Assembly: GCF_032062135.1 (NCBI RefSeq)
Contig: NC_092859.1
Coordinates: forward strand, 48,055,962-48,119,961
DNA length: 64,000 nt
From: Pyxicephalus adspersus
Lineage: Eukaryota > Chordata > Amphibia > Anura > Pyxicephalidae
Direction: 5' to 3'
A model generated the notes under the pieces. That model was not told the origin of the DNA, did no database searches, and saw only the letters and a program-made list of their open reading frames with translations. Below are positions 9,886-21,606 of this stretch, in pieces. Positions within the stretch are counted from its first letter, which is position 1, and every line of letters begins with the position of its first letter. The position numbers and the translations under genes are program-made.

Positions 9886-12698
9886 CACTATCAAGATCAA
9901 TAATCAAAACGCAATGCAGGGTATCAAGGTAGCTGGGGCAAAGTCACAGCACCAACCTCTATGTTAAGCTGTTAAGACTAAATAGCCCCTGTCCCTTTAG
10001 GGAGCTCCTCCTTCCTAGACTCTGTCAGTGTGAGCAAGACTGCCCACAGATATGTAAGACCAGGAGTGCTGCCTGTTAACTCAGCTGCCTGACAGAGTAA
10101 GAGAGTGAGTGCTACGCTTGCCCACTAGGGAAAATAGAAGTATTAGTTACTTCAACCAACAGCTCAGATGTAGTTGTGAATGTATATAGTGTTTGAAATT
10201 GTACTATAGTAATTTAATTATTGAGTTCTGTTAATTGGTAAAAACAATGCAAACATTAATATTGCATTTTTATTTTTTTTTTTAATTTATGTTTTTTTTT
10301 AATTTATACTTTTATTTGACAGTAAAAAAGCTGTAGACACATAACCTTTTTGTCTCCAAAATAATAACAATCTGATAGGAATAGGACTCTAGTGTACTAT
10401 TTTCTTATTGTAATAGTAGTAACTTAATGTTAATGATAAAATGTTGTGACAATGTGTAAAATATTTTAAACATATTCTATATTTATAAACACACACTCAA
10501 ATCTAAACATACAGAATATTATCTTAACATGTACTGTGAAAAAGTTTTCTAATCTACTTTACATAGAATAATTGTTACATACAAAGTAATTTATATATAC
10601 TCACCTTGGGGGCGGAGGGATGTAAATAAACATTGAGTATGAGTATCCGGGAATAAATGTTACATACAAAACACAGCACATTAATTCACACTATTCATCC
10701 TTATGATGCATGGGGGTATTATAGAAATGCCTTACTGGAAAGATTTAACACTTTTTCTATAAATATTAATTTAAAAAAAAAATACTGTATACAGCATATT
10801 AGGGAAATAACTGTGTGCTCAGATCATTCATATATATATCAATCTTTCATTTATATTCATATATTGGGTGAATAGCACAATCAATTACTGTTTGCAATGT
10901 ACAAAATAAATTAATAGGTGTGTGGGTAGTATCCTTGCTAGTATAGATAAATAAGAAATAAATCCCTTTGCATAGTAGGATAAAAGTGTTGTTCACCATA
11001 CTTTTTTGGGGATGAAAAATTCCTCTTAATTGTGTGCTAATCCTAAATACAATTTTGCATTCAACAAGAGAACCAGTAATAGAGTACCCAAGATACCTCT
11101 GAATTCCTGATCACTTTACTTCTGGAGAACCCAATGCATGGGACTGAAATTTTGATTTTGTCCCAGATTAGACCCCAGAAGGATCTCCATGCGTCCCACA
11201 ATTGAATGCAAATTCCTAATTCTGAAATCTTATATGGGGGCATTCCAAGAGGTGTTACTCCATCATAGCATTTTACCTAGGTCTGACCTCTAGCACAGTT
11301 GAAACTGTTGCAATGCGTTAATCTTAATATAAAGTACTCCTAAACCAAGGACAGGCAGAAAAACTGTTAACCAGTACGTTACAAGGCACAGGGTACAAGA
11401 GCTCTGGAAATTGTTATAGTTACAATAGTAATAATCTTTATAATGATATAGTGACCAAATGATATACCTATATTTTTCCACTTTTGCCTTTACAGTCTTT
11501 CGAAGTAAAATTACAAATCTTGGCTGTATTTGAAGTATTAAGCTTGAGGAATATTCGCATTAGACACACAGGGTTTATTTCAATTTGCAACAAAACTTCA
11601 AAAACTGCAAAATGACCCTTAACTACTAAAACATATAAGCAAATGCTTCTTCATTCACAGAAAGAGATCTATGGCTAGTAAGGATCCTAAAGTCTACCTT
11701 CACTACTTCTGGAAGCTTCACTGTTTAATTTTCCTGAACACTTTCCCTAATATGTTTTTTCTCCTACCTCAGACAAACAGCATGGGTTGATATAGCTATT
11801 GGTATGCCATTGGGTATTCATGAGCAACAATTTTGCAATGTTGTACTTTTCATACAACACATGCGCACTTTCTGAAACAAAGGGGCCCCAGGAGAGATTT
11901 GTAGAAAAAGTGGCATGTACTTGCAATCTTGTTGTGCCTTCTATACCCAATTTTTGTACAGTTTACACTATATTTCATAGTAACAGGTTCACTATCAGGA
12001 TTACTGATCTAAAAATGTTCACTTTGCTTACAATTATTCACTTATTCTGCTTTTTTAAACCAGCATTCTACACTTCACAAAGATATTACATTGTGCTGAG
12101 TCGACTAGGAATTCCATACTACCGAGCAGAATCCTTGCTTCCTTCAGATGCCAGTTATAAATCTTTATTTATTAAATGATATAAAGTGCCATCTCCAGCT
12201 CTTTAATCATGCAGGAAATTGCAGATGATTCTCGGTAGATGGAAGACTCTCTATCTTGAATATATCTCCTGGACATAATTCATTTTTATTCACTGAAGCT
12301 GCATTAAATTGAGTCAGGACTTGATTTAATTTCTATTAGACACGCACTAGATGTTACAGATTTGTACTGGTGTGTTTGTAAAAGCTTTGTGCGTAAATGG
12401 GAAAGAAAATAATATCAATATGTTTTCTTTCTACATGATCCCAGTATGTCATTATGTTTTAAAAATGGAGAGCACAATAAAATATATTGCATATAAGACT
12501 CGTAGAGCATAAGAAATTTTCCTGCGGGTGGAGATAAGTTGATCAGCTGTTAAAGATTCAACGTGTATCTGGCCAATTTATTTAAGATGCATAATAAATT
12601 TTAAGTGGCTGATGCCTTAGGTTGTACACTATTTATAAATCTTTTTTATGCCCATATATTCTCCCTTCTGTTTTTCTGTCTTCTTCCATCATGAGTCA

Positions 12699-12699
<1 letters not shown>
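9886..12699. other. Mostly unique A+T-rich sequence
   Basis: No transposon protein or inverted-repeat element recognised. A T-rich tract lies at 10,265-10,315. The open frame at 11,799-12,179 (126 codons) shows no motif and is likely chance. The 12,190-12,400 stretch is less A+T-rich and reads like possible conserved non-coding DNA, but this cannot be tested here. Confidence 0.4.

Positions 12700-12738
<39 letters not shown>
12700..12738. repeat. (TA)n microsatellite
   Basis: Uninterrupted AT dinucleotide repeat of about 39 bases. Confidence 0.98.
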
Positions 12739-12742
<4 letters not shown>

Positions 12743-12926
12743 AATCAAATGTTTGGAGAATCAGATGTGATAATATTTCCATTACCCAAAACAAGGAAAA
12801 CATGTTTAGGCAGGATCATTTTAGAGGTTGAATAATTACAGATGGTCAGCTTACGGAAACAATATGAAAGTACAATCAATTTGAAATTTAAAAGTGATAA
12901 ATGGGTAAATAGAAAGAAGGGACTTC

Positions 12927-13444
12927 CCGTATTTCCCCATGTATAAGACGCACTTTGTTTAAAAAAGTTGGGGTCTAAAAACAGGGTGTGTCTTATACAA
13001 CAGTAGTAGATTTTTTTAAATTGCATTTCCTGTTTTTTTGCACTTGGAACCAATAGATGAAGTCTTCTGGGGACAATCTGACAACAGCAGGAAGAGCAAA
13101 GAAACCAACTATAGGAAAAGTTTGTACCTGGGTGAAATGTACCAATGTGAAGATTGAGATCGTTGTCAAGTCATTTAAGAAGTGTGGTATTTCACATGCC
13201 ATAGATGGAACTGAGAATGAGGCAATATTTGAAGTGATTCATCATCAGACACAGATGAGGACAAGCTAAATGACTAATATATGGATCAGAGTTTTGACAG
13301 TGATGAGGAGTTGTATGGATTCTATGATGAATAAAACTTGAGTTCAATAACTTTATGCAATAAAATTATTTTTTTCCTAATTTCGGGTTACAAAATCAAA
13401 GTGCGTCATATACATTGGAACGTCTTATACATGGGGAAATACGG
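12927..13444 (+). mobile_element. pogo/Tigger-like element, internally deleted (518 bp)
   Basis: Terminal inverted repeats begin CCGTATTTCCCCATGTATAA on the left. On the right they end TTATACATGGGGAAATACGG, a perfect 20-base match in reverse complement. A TA follows the right end; the left dinucleotide is TC, so one copy of the expected TA target duplication is probably mutated. The interior holds the C-terminal part of a pogo-like transposase (13,057-13,269). Most of the transposase has been deleted, making this an intermediate between an autonomous element and a MITE. Confidence 0.9.
13057..13269 (+). pseudogene. pogo/Tigger-like transposase C-terminal fragment
   Basis: A 70-codon frame contains VVKSFKKCGISHAIDGTENE at about residues 37-56. 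The 'SFKKCGISNALDGTED' block is a hallmark of the region after the DDE catalytic domain in pogo/Tigger-like transposases (family knowledge). The preceding residues (VCTWVKCTN) are typical of the helix just before it. A short acidic stretch follows beyond the stop, near 13,295-13,330. The DNA-binding CENP-B/HTH part and the catalytic aspartates are missing, so there is no activity. The ATG at 13,057 is incidental. Confidence 0.85.
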
Positions 13445-13446
13445 TA

Positions 13447-14610
13447 ATATTGTATAAAGTCATAACAAAATGGAAAGTTAAAAAAAATACATTAGCATCT
13501 TACCTATTTGTTCAAACATATTAAACATGCTGTAATCCAACATTATTGCATAGATACAAAAGTACTCACAAAAATATCTGGCTAGTAAAATAGTTGTATG
13601 TATTTTGGAATGCATGGCTCTATAACATTAGGTAGTTTATCTGTATTATTTATTGGTGTTTCTTTACGCACAGTTAACAACAGGGTGAAAGTGAATAATT
13701 TGAATTGCTTTGCATACTATCCTGAAATAATCACCTATTTGTTTCATAATGTTTTAGATATGTTAAATATGCATTAACATGCATAGATGTTAAAATATGC
13801 ATTATTGGGAATATTTTGAGAAAATACAACCTAAATAATTGCATTAATCCTAATTAAGTCCATGAACATGGAATTCTCACCAAAACCACTGAACCAAGGG
13901 TGTCAGTATGACACGTCAGAACATATCTCAAAAGAAAAAAAAAGCCAGTATTTTTTATGTATATCCTGTTTTTAAATCAGCTGCCAACTTTTTAAGTTCA
14001 TTGCAGATCCCCTGAACACAGTGTTTCCTATTTGCTGGAGAAGACAGGAAAACTGCAGTTTCAAAAAAAGTACAAAAAGAGCTTTATTGTGCTAAAACTG
14101 TAGTGTATTGTAAGCATAATTTTGATTTTAGAGTCCAGCAAAAATTGCATGGCAATGAAAAAACTAACTAGATTAATAATGATAATGTATAGATAGGTTT
14201 AGGAATTTAGGTGAATTACCAAACTATGTATTTTCAAATATTTTCTTGATAAGTTCATAAAGAAGGCCTAATAAGAAAATAAAAAAATAGGTGTAAAAGA
14301 TCAAAAACTGCTTTAAAAAGCAATGAGTGATTGGTAAATTTTGCCTGATAATAAAAATAAAATTGACTATTACCTCTTCAGTTGTTATAATTCTAACATT
14401 TTGTTATATTATGGAGGATGTCAGGGGTGTAATGAGATGTCAATATTGGGTTAGGAACTAACATTTAAAAATCATGGTATGGATATTTTCACTAGTGGAG
14501 TCTGTGAGATGCAAGAAAAGCCAGATAAAGTAATATTTTTCCAACAACTTTTTGGTTTCTTTTTTATGTCAGAAAAAAAGTTATTAATTTACTGACTGAT
14601 ACATAATAGA
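13447..14610. other. No recognised feature
   Basis: A+T-rich unique sequence with no coding or repeat signal that I can support. Confidence 0.4.
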
Positions 14611-14836
14611 ACTAATTTATTAAAGCTCTAAAGAACAGGGGATGATAGACAATCATGAGTGAACCTGTGTGATTAAGCAAACCTGGACTGGATTTGGTCT
14701 AGGATATAAAGCAATTGTTAAATAATAGCAAATGTTTTTTAAAGAAATCAATTCAAGGTTTGTTGGATCACTCAGGTTCTCCCACAATAGTCTTCCTTCT
14801 CCAGTCTTGGAGAGCTTTGGTAAATCAGGCCTAATA
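14611..14836. mobile_element. MITE, 'GGGCCTGATTTATTAAAGC' family, copy 1
   Basis: Inverted-repeat element about 220 bp long. The left arm has AATTTATTAAAGCTCTAAAG; the right arm ends GGAGAGCTTTGGTAAATCAGGCC. Inside, CAAACCTGGACTGGATTTGG is mirrored by CAATTCAAGGTTTGTTGGATCA. A TAATA word sits just outside both ends (near 14,607 and 14,834), a candidate target duplication. Confidence 0.8.
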
Positions 14837-15880
14837 AGTATTGAAAAGCAGAATTTTACAGTATAAAGTAAAAATAAAAAAGCATTAATATACTTTTTAA
14901 AGCACTTGTAAACTTATTGATGAAGAAAAAGCAGACAGAGAATCCTAATTGTTAAAAAGAGTTTTAGGCAATACTGTAATATATATGAATGCTTGGGAAA
15001 CCAGGTAATATATAAACACATAATGAAAAAGGAATACAAGCCAATTTGAGTTATAGTTAAAAACTAGAGGCCAGAAAAGTTAGGGATGAATTTAGTTTTT
15101 AAGCTAGAAAATGAACTGCAAGTCAGTGATTTTGGGATTCACAGAATGTTTGAACTAAAACTTCTAAAGGAATTGTTAACAAGGGCAAGAATGAGAATTT
15201 TCAATATATATAAGTTTTAACAGCTTATTAAAAACTTGCTTCATTTGCAAAAGTCATGCAACATGCTTTACTTACTTTAGTGCCCATTTCTATTTATACT
15301 ATTGTTATTGTAATGTATATACATATATATTCCAAAGTCAATTCCCGCTAGATTACTTTCAAAGCTCATTTAAATTCAAAACCAAAACAGTAATATATAA
15401 CGGCTTACAAGTTCCTCAATATAGTAGATGTATTTGTTGTTCCCATGCTTTTTATCTTCATATTCTCCTGATAATCCTGCAAATAATACACTTCTTGTCC
15501 TTTTGTAGTTCCAAATACTTCTTTATGGTATCTGTAGAGGCAGCCATGGTTGTCCCACACAGGCTGGATTTAGATATATCTGCTTTTTTATCTTTATGGT
15601 AGTTTACAAAAGAATGAAAACATTGTTTTTCCTGTTTGTTCATTTTGCAGATAATGAAAAAGTACATGGCAAGACCAACAGGTCATTTACTTGATCAAGA
15701 TGTTCTTAGTCTAAAAAAAAAGGTAATTTTCAGTAGGCATCCTATTTTAATAAATGGACAGCCTAACCACACCACATGGAAACACACATTATGTTGATTC
15801 TCAATCAAGGGAAACTTTCAGCATTTTTTGAAACATAGATGTGTATGCTTGCAATATTTTTATTACAAATGACACATTAT
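14837..15880. other. No recognised feature
   Basis: A+T-rich unique sequence. The short minus-strand frame at 15,458-15,667 has no recognisable motif. Confidence 0.4.
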
Positions 15881-16020
15881 GGGCTCTAATTATAAAATAG
15901 GGATTTAGACAGTCCCTCAATGGTGGGAATCTTCCAGGTATATGTGTTTTAATGGCATTATTGATTCCCACCAGTGAATGTTTGACAGAACGTCAGATTA
16001 CCTGTTTTAAAATAGAGCCC
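15881..16020. mobile_element. 140-bp MITE with GGGCTCTA termini
   Basis: Left end GGGCTCTAATTATAAAATAG; right end CTGTTTTAAAATAGAGCCC is its imperfect reverse complement. The pairing extends inward: GGTGGGAATC near 15,922 is answered by GATTCCCACC near 15,963. No coding capacity. Superfamily not determined. Confidence 0.8.
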
Positions 16021-16815
16021 TTTGATGAATATCATTTAAATCAATCCTCCTTTATTAGGTCCTGATAAATAACAGGTAACTTGGAAATACACATGGAAGA
16101 ATGCTGCATTTGCACATTGGACAGGCTTTTTCTCACAGATTTTTACAACACTTTTTAAAACGGAGACTGTTGAGTACAAGGACAACATTTTAGTGAACAA
16201 TGTTTCCTATTATGTAATGGTTTGCCTCTGTGTCCCTTTAAATCCTGCAGGGTTTTTAAAGTATACACAGTATAACAAACAGATTTGAAGGGATCCTTTG
16301 AAAAAGGTTGTAAAAAAGAATTCCCCTGGCTGTCTTATCATTTTTTTCATCCCAGGCTACTGTGCCATGGACATAAGAAAACATAAATCATCATTTTCTA
16401 TACATCAGAGGATATGCAAGCCTCTGTCAGCGCTATAGATTTTATGAACAGCATTCTATTCTGTCAGGTTACTCCTACTGACTTCAGGCAGTGTATTGCA
16501 TGAATAAATTAGTTATCACAAAGTTGCAATATGGATATCAGGTCTTTTAAGTATAAGTGATACTTCAGTATCCAAAATAATTTTGGAATAGTAATTTTTT
16601 TTTTGCTAACATTTTCTTCAAAGCTATACAGAATTCAAACCAAATGTGCTGAGCTAACAAAAAGTACAAATGATAAGACAATTCTAAACATTACAGCTTA
16701 TATATTTATGATATAATGCTAAAATGTTCCCAAGAATATTACAAAATACTGAACAATTTACTCGTCACTTAACTTAGTGACAACTTAGTGAACTTAGCAA
16801 GTGTGAAAGTTCAAA
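16021..16815. other. Unique sequence, possible conserved non-coding stretch
   Basis: No repeat or coding signal. 16,370-16,560 has mixed base composition without low complexity and could be a conserved non-coding element; only a cross-species alignment would tell. Confidence 0.3.
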
Positions 16816-16816
16816 T

Positions 16817-16870
16817 GGCTTGATTTATTAAAGCTAGAGAATCTTTAGAGAAAGTCTCTCTCACTTAAAA
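16817..16870 (+). repeat. Possible end fragment of the TGATTTATTAAAGC MITE family
   Basis: GGCTTGATTTATTAAAGCTA matches the family's end word, but the expected CTCCAAGG continuation is degraded and no partner arm was found. It may be a solo end or chance. Confidence 0.35.
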
Positions 16871-17254
16871 GAACTTATTTTTCATTGTAAAATTCAGCAA
16901 TACTTTTACTGCAGATGTCCCCAACCATGGGGCTGTTGGCTGGTACCAGGCTCTGGGCAACTGTCCCTATTGACTTCAGTCTTTGCTTACACAAAAAGGA
17001 CGTGTGTCCTCTATCCTGCCTTTTGTTCAGCAAATCATGTAAGCTGAACAAAATATTGGGAGAGAATAGTTGGCTTACAAAACAAAATTACAGGAGAGAG
17101 GGCATAGAGTCTTCCTATCACAACAAAGACTGCAGCCGACAAGGATGGATGTTCTCTATATAATATACATAAAGCATTGCTTTACTGTGTATGTCAGTAT
17201 GTTTTTGTCAATTATACATTTTATTTCAGTAAATGTGTCCATGAAAACAAAGGA

Positions 17255-17475
17255 TTAAAAGGGGGACTTTCAAGGCAAAATATACATCAGTTTCAAATTA
17301 TAACCAATTCACATAATAAAATGTATAACTTTAATACAAATCCTTGAAAACAAATCACATGTGTAACACATCTGCTTTTTAATCTAACAGTGTGCAGTTA
17401 ATGACATAACCACCAAAACCTTTACGCGTTTCGTGGAACTCGCCCACTACTTCAGGAGGACATGGTTCTACAATT
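17255..17475. repeat. Interspersed repeat with ACGCGTTTCG core
   Basis: Contains CTTTACGCGTTTCGTGGAAC and CACTACTTCAGGAGGACATG near 17,420-17,465. The paired 'ACGCGTTTCG...TTCATCAGGAGG' words recur in frog repeats that I remember but cannot name. It shares words with 6060-6660. Confidence 0.45.
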
Positions 17476-17939
17476 GGAAATACATATAAATTGTAAACAG
17501 ATACATCAATATATTAATCTAACAGCATAATCACAGTGTCTAAAAAATTTGGGAATTTTATGTTTGTTAAGATTTTCCAGCCCCCTCATTTTCTTTTAAA
17601 TGTGTCCATGAAACACATAGGAAATGTTTATGCAAGAAATGTAATTTTCATAAATTATTGAGAGAGGCAAAAGTATCTTATTGTGCAAAGTCCTTCCAAA
17701 CACAAATAGCAAACAAATAATAATTAGAAAAAATAACGGTGCATTCAATAAAGCTATTAACCTGGGAAGGAGAAACTTAACCTACCAATGTCTAATAAAT
17801 ATTTTCCCCAGTGTGGTTGAACTAATTTATGGGTTAGGATGCTTCCATCATTAGCAATGAGTTCAAATTGGCATTGATGTTGGCTCTGGGGTTTATCCTC
17901 TTATCCTTGGATATGTGGAACTAACAATCTCTGGTTTTA

Positions 17940-18560
17940 TTGAAGGTGAGGCGAGTGAGGAAAGAAGCATAGTGGAAGGTCAGCATGACTAGGCAGACAG
18001 GGAGCAGACAGCATAAGGTGGAGGCGAGCAAAGGGGGAGGGGGTTGGCTTCAAGAGCAGGTGAGGTCTGTTATGCAGGGGGTGGCTTCAGTCCCCATGCC
18101 TGGATGCCAGGCAGCCGCTGAGGTCTAGGCCTCCGGCGAGCCTAAGTACTGAGCCCCCTAAGGCTCGGTGTTGGTTTAGGAGCCCTACTAGGGACCCTCA
18201 GGCTGCCATGTCAGGCTGCTGCATCTGGGGAGGCCGGGAGGAATCCTTGGCTACGGCGGAGCCTGAGGGGAGAGGTGGCCAAGGCTGGGGATGTCAAATG
18301 AATATGTCATATGTCATATGCCTTTCTCCTATAGCAAGAGGACTTTCCAGGGCACACCGGGGGGTTAGAAGCCGGCCTTGGGGAGCCAGTGGCCAGGCTG
18401 CTGGTGATCCTGGGCTGGCTCGGCCTGCTGGGGGATCACAGAGAGCCCGCCGTCCAGTGCTGGAGCCGCAGGGCTCCGGGACTAGGGAGGCGTGGACGCC
18501 GGGCTCTGTTTCCTGTGCTGGGAGGCGGCCAGTGTCTGCCAAGATACCGGCCTAATTGTG
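17940..18560. repeat. GC-rich interspersed repeat, copy 1
   Basis: G+C-rich island in A+T-rich DNA. GGAGGAATCCTTGGCTACGG and GAGCCTGAGGGGAGAGGTGG (18,237-18,277) correspond to GAGGAATCCCCATCCAAGGC and GAACCTGAGGGAGAGGTAAC at 53,310-53,350. GAGGTCTAGGCCTCCGG at 18,119 corresponds to GAGGTCTAGGCTTCTGG at 53,178. Two diverged copies of one dispersed sequence are therefore present. The open frames on both strands follow from high G+C and are not supported as genes. It could be a LINE 5' UTR or an LTR. Confidence 0.6.
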
Positions 18561-18949
18561 TTGTGTCGAAACTAGCTGTGCCCTCCTTATCAGTAAACTA
18601 ATATCTGCTTCCCCCCTTACCTTGAAACTCTGCCTCCTCCTTTAATCTTAAAACATTCCATGCTTTGAAAAACTATGACCACATTTCCTGTTTTCTACTA
18701 ATTGCCAAGTATGCTCCACCTGCTGTTTTGATTTTATGGCCTGCGGGCCATTTAAGCAATGAGTGTGATTTAATTTGTGTAAAGTGGTTGGGCAAAATTA
18801 GTGTCATTGGTGGGGTGTTGGGGGGTTAATCAAAAGGGGAGGGGTGGGGGAAAAGTTTTGAGGTTGGGTTGTGTAAGGGAAGATATGCAAGTCTGCGGAA
18901 CTATATTTTGCCACAGTCATGAGAGTTGTGAACCAAAGATGCTTTAAAC

Positions 18950-19142
18950 CAGGGGTGCCCAACAGGTGGATCCCGATCAACCGGTAGATGGCAAAGGCAA
19001 GTAGATCACAGAGCCCTGCCTTTCAAAATAAACTCTACCAGGCCCAGGAGTTATTAAGTCCAAATTTTTATTGTTGGTAGATCATTTTGACTTGGTCATT
19101 TTAAAAGTAGCTTGCAAGTCAAAAAAAGTGTGGACACCCCTG
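18950..19142. mobile_element. hAT-type MITE (193 bp) with perfect 8-bp target duplication
   Basis: Ends CAGGGGTG and CACCCCTG are perfect inverted repeats. The element starts CAGGGGTGCCCAACAGGTGG and finishes GTGTGGACACCCCTG. It is flanked by CTTTAAAC on both sides (18,942-18,949 and 19,143-19,150). An 8-bp duplication with CAGGGGTG ends fits the Charlie-like branch of hAT elements. The interior has paired words (GGTAGAT, GTAGATCA) but no coding capacity. Confidence 0.92.
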
Positions 19143-19252
19143 CTTTAAACCTTTTAATGGGCACTTAATTAATCATTTTCACAACATGCTGGTATTTCTT
19201 TTGTTTTTTAATTACTAGTTATATTTTGCCCTTATTTCAATAAAATGGCCCC

Positions 19253-19420
19253 AATTTAATAAAGCTCTCCAAGGCTACACTTTCATCAGTGAATCTGGAA
19301 TGGATAACAAATAGCTAATGACTTTTAGGAAATCCATTTCAGGTTTGCTGGATCACCCAGCTTCACTGAAACTGTGAGCTCTCCAGCCTTGAAGAGGTTT
19401 AATAAATCAGGGCCGATAAA
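19253..19420. mobile_element. MITE, 'GGGCCTGATTTATTAAAGC' family, copy 2
   Basis: Shortened copy. Left arm CCCAATTTAATAAAGCTCTC with CACTTTCATCAGTGAATCTG. Right arm GGTTTGCTGGATCACCCAGC, then TAATAAATCAGGGCC. Central part reduced relative to the copy at 21,386. Confidence 0.8.
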
Positions 19421-21179
19421 TTTTACATATTGGGTGCTTCAGAAAAATTCTCAGGCCACACCCAAAATTTAGGCATCAGAGCAGTGTAGCTTGAAAAAGT
19501 GTTATTTCTATAGTGAACTGCCAAATTCCTGATTTTATTTAGATAACTGGAAAATCATGTTAAAAATTAATTAAAAATTTAGAATTGCCAAGTTTTTTTT
19601 GGAGGAAATGTTTTAATAATATTGAGGTCATATAGCTCCAGATCAGTACTGAAGTGACCGGACATTAGTATTGTTTTGCAAAGGTTGAAGACATTTTAAG
19701 ACAGTGTGCTAGTATGTTCACCTATAAATATGTGGTAAATATGTGGAATGACTTGGCATTTTTTGGTGTATCTAGAACTTTTCAGCATTCCCTTATAATT
19801 AAAAAAGTTGAAGAAATATTTATCTACTTTCACAATACTGATGTAAAACAAACATCCCCATGTAACCCTTCCTAAAGACTTAATTTACATATTTTTATAT
19901 AAAGATACAAAAAAATAGAGTTTTCTGTTTTAAATTGACTCTATATTATACCTATGCAGGAAAAAGCAAAAGAATCACGTAACCATCCCCCTTCTTAGAA
20001 GCACATGTCCACCATGCTTCCACTGTACCCGATTAAGTTGTTGCGACCTAGAAAGAAGTCTTGTGTAAGTTCCAGATTACTTGACGGGCTTTTTTCCTGC
20101 CCACATGTAACAGTGAAGGGCCGATCACTAGGCACTGGTGTTGTCAAAGCTAAAGAAATAAACTACATATGGTCCCCCATACCATGATGTGGTTTATTTT
20201 GTTTTTGGTAGTTGAGTAGAGGGGCAAAAGAAAGGTAAGTATATGCTGCAAAGGAAGGGTGATGCTTAGTGACCTTGTTACTTTGCCCAGTATAAGAAAA
20301 TAATATAGGAAAAAAAAGTTCCTATACAGTCATTCTACATTTTTTCCTTTCCAAACATAACAGGAAAATCTTACCTTGACTAGAACACTATATGTACCGC
20401 TTGAATATTCCACATAAATCAGTGCATTTATGTGCTTCCAGTTTACACAACAGTTATATAGAAAAATGGGATTAGGTAACAAAAACATCCATAGAGTTAA
20501 ATATAGTGCATTCTTTGACTTCTGTTTACTGTTATTATTTACTGTGCTATAAACAATAGCAGTAACTGCAAAAGAATAGTAACAGCATGTATTTATAACT
20601 TACCCGAACACTGTAAAATGTATTAAACCCACATTTCTTCGCTATCTGCTACTATAGGAAATATTACACCAAAAACTAAAACAAAATCCTAAATCTAATG
20701 GCCCCATGGCAAACATTTCAATTTGTAAGTACTTCAGTCTTGTTCACTCCCGGTCCTACCATTGTCAATAAACCCTGGTATTAATTTAATTTCCTAAATT
20801 TTTTTTATTTTGACAGATAGCTTCATAAAATGCATTCATTTTTAATATTCATTTTGTAATGCATTTATCATGAATGGGGATGTATGCTACGTGGTGCTTT
20901 TCTGAATACATTATGCAGGGAGAGGAGTATTTTGTACACATATCTACCAAAATGTAGTTGTAGAACATCTCAGATAACATTCAGCTCTATAAAAGATAAG
21001 CAAATATTATGTTTATTTTGCTATTATTGTCATTAAGCAGTAATTCTTTTTTACTAATTTTTGCATACAAATTAGATTTGAAATCACATGCTCAAATCCA
21101 TCATGCCTGTGTGGATGCGATTTTGTGTGCTAAACAGATTGAAGCTTACAGACTCATATTACACAAACCCCTTCAATTT
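19421..21179. other. No recognised feature
   Basis: A+T-rich unique sequence. I found no coding homology and no paired termini. Confidence 0.4.
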
Positions 21180-21302
21180 TCTTAAAAGCCATTTGCTATT
21201 TGGTAACAAATGTTTTTAATCCTGGACCAGATCCATTACAGGTTTGCTGGATCATGAAAGTATATCTTCCTAAGCCTTGGAAAGCTTTAATAAATCAGGT
21301 CT
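21180..21302. repeat. Half copy of the TGATTTATTAAAGC MITE family
   Basis: Contains only the centre and right arm: CCTGGACCAGATCCATTACA, GGTTTGCTGGATCA and CTTTAATAAATCAGG. The left arm is missing. It lies about 80 bases before a complete copy, so insertion may have been clustered. Confidence 0.75.
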
Positions 21303-21385
21303 TCTTTCTACTTTCGCCCAAATTAAATTCTTCGATTGAATTTTGTTCGTTTGATGCTCCAAATGCATCATATTGATACATTGGC

Positions 21386-21606
21386 ACTGATTTATTAAAG
21401 CTCTCCAAGGCTGGGGAGAATACACTTTCACCAGTGAAGCTGGGTGATCCAACAAACCTGGGATGGATCTGGTCCAGGATGCAAATCATTTGCTAGCAAA
21501 TAGCAAATGACATTGAAGAAATCCATTCCAGGTTTGCTTGATCACATAGCTTCACTGGTAAAAGTGTATTCTCTCCAGCCTTGGAGAGCTTTATTAAATC
21601 AGGCCC
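21386..21606. mobile_element. MITE, 'GGGCCTGATTTATTAAAGC' family, best-preserved copy
   Basis: Near-complete inverted-repeat element. Left: CTGATTTATTAAAGCTCTCC, GAATACACTTTCACCAGTGA, GATCCAACAAACCTGGGATG. Right: CCATTCCAGGTTTGCTTGAT, CACTGGTAAAAGTGTATTCT, TTGGAGAGCTTTATTAAATC. The two arms pair over about 90 bases each around a centre near 21,500. CATTG precedes the left end and follows the right end, so CATT/CATTG is a candidate target duplication. Confidence 0.9.

Noticed and set aside
9583..9967. Three overlapping plus-strand frames with Gln/Arg-rich repeats
   Set aside because: A 44-bp minisatellite passes through all three frames, so the same peptide appears in each. This is not evidence of coding.
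11799..12179. 126-codon open frame
   Set aside because: No motif, low-information composition, and no intron or regulatory context. Chance is the simplest explanation.
18208..18601. Open frames on both strands in the GC-rich island, including a 115-codon frame
   Set aside because: High G+C lowers stop frequency. The sequence is a dispersed repeat with a second copy at 53 kb and has no protein motif.
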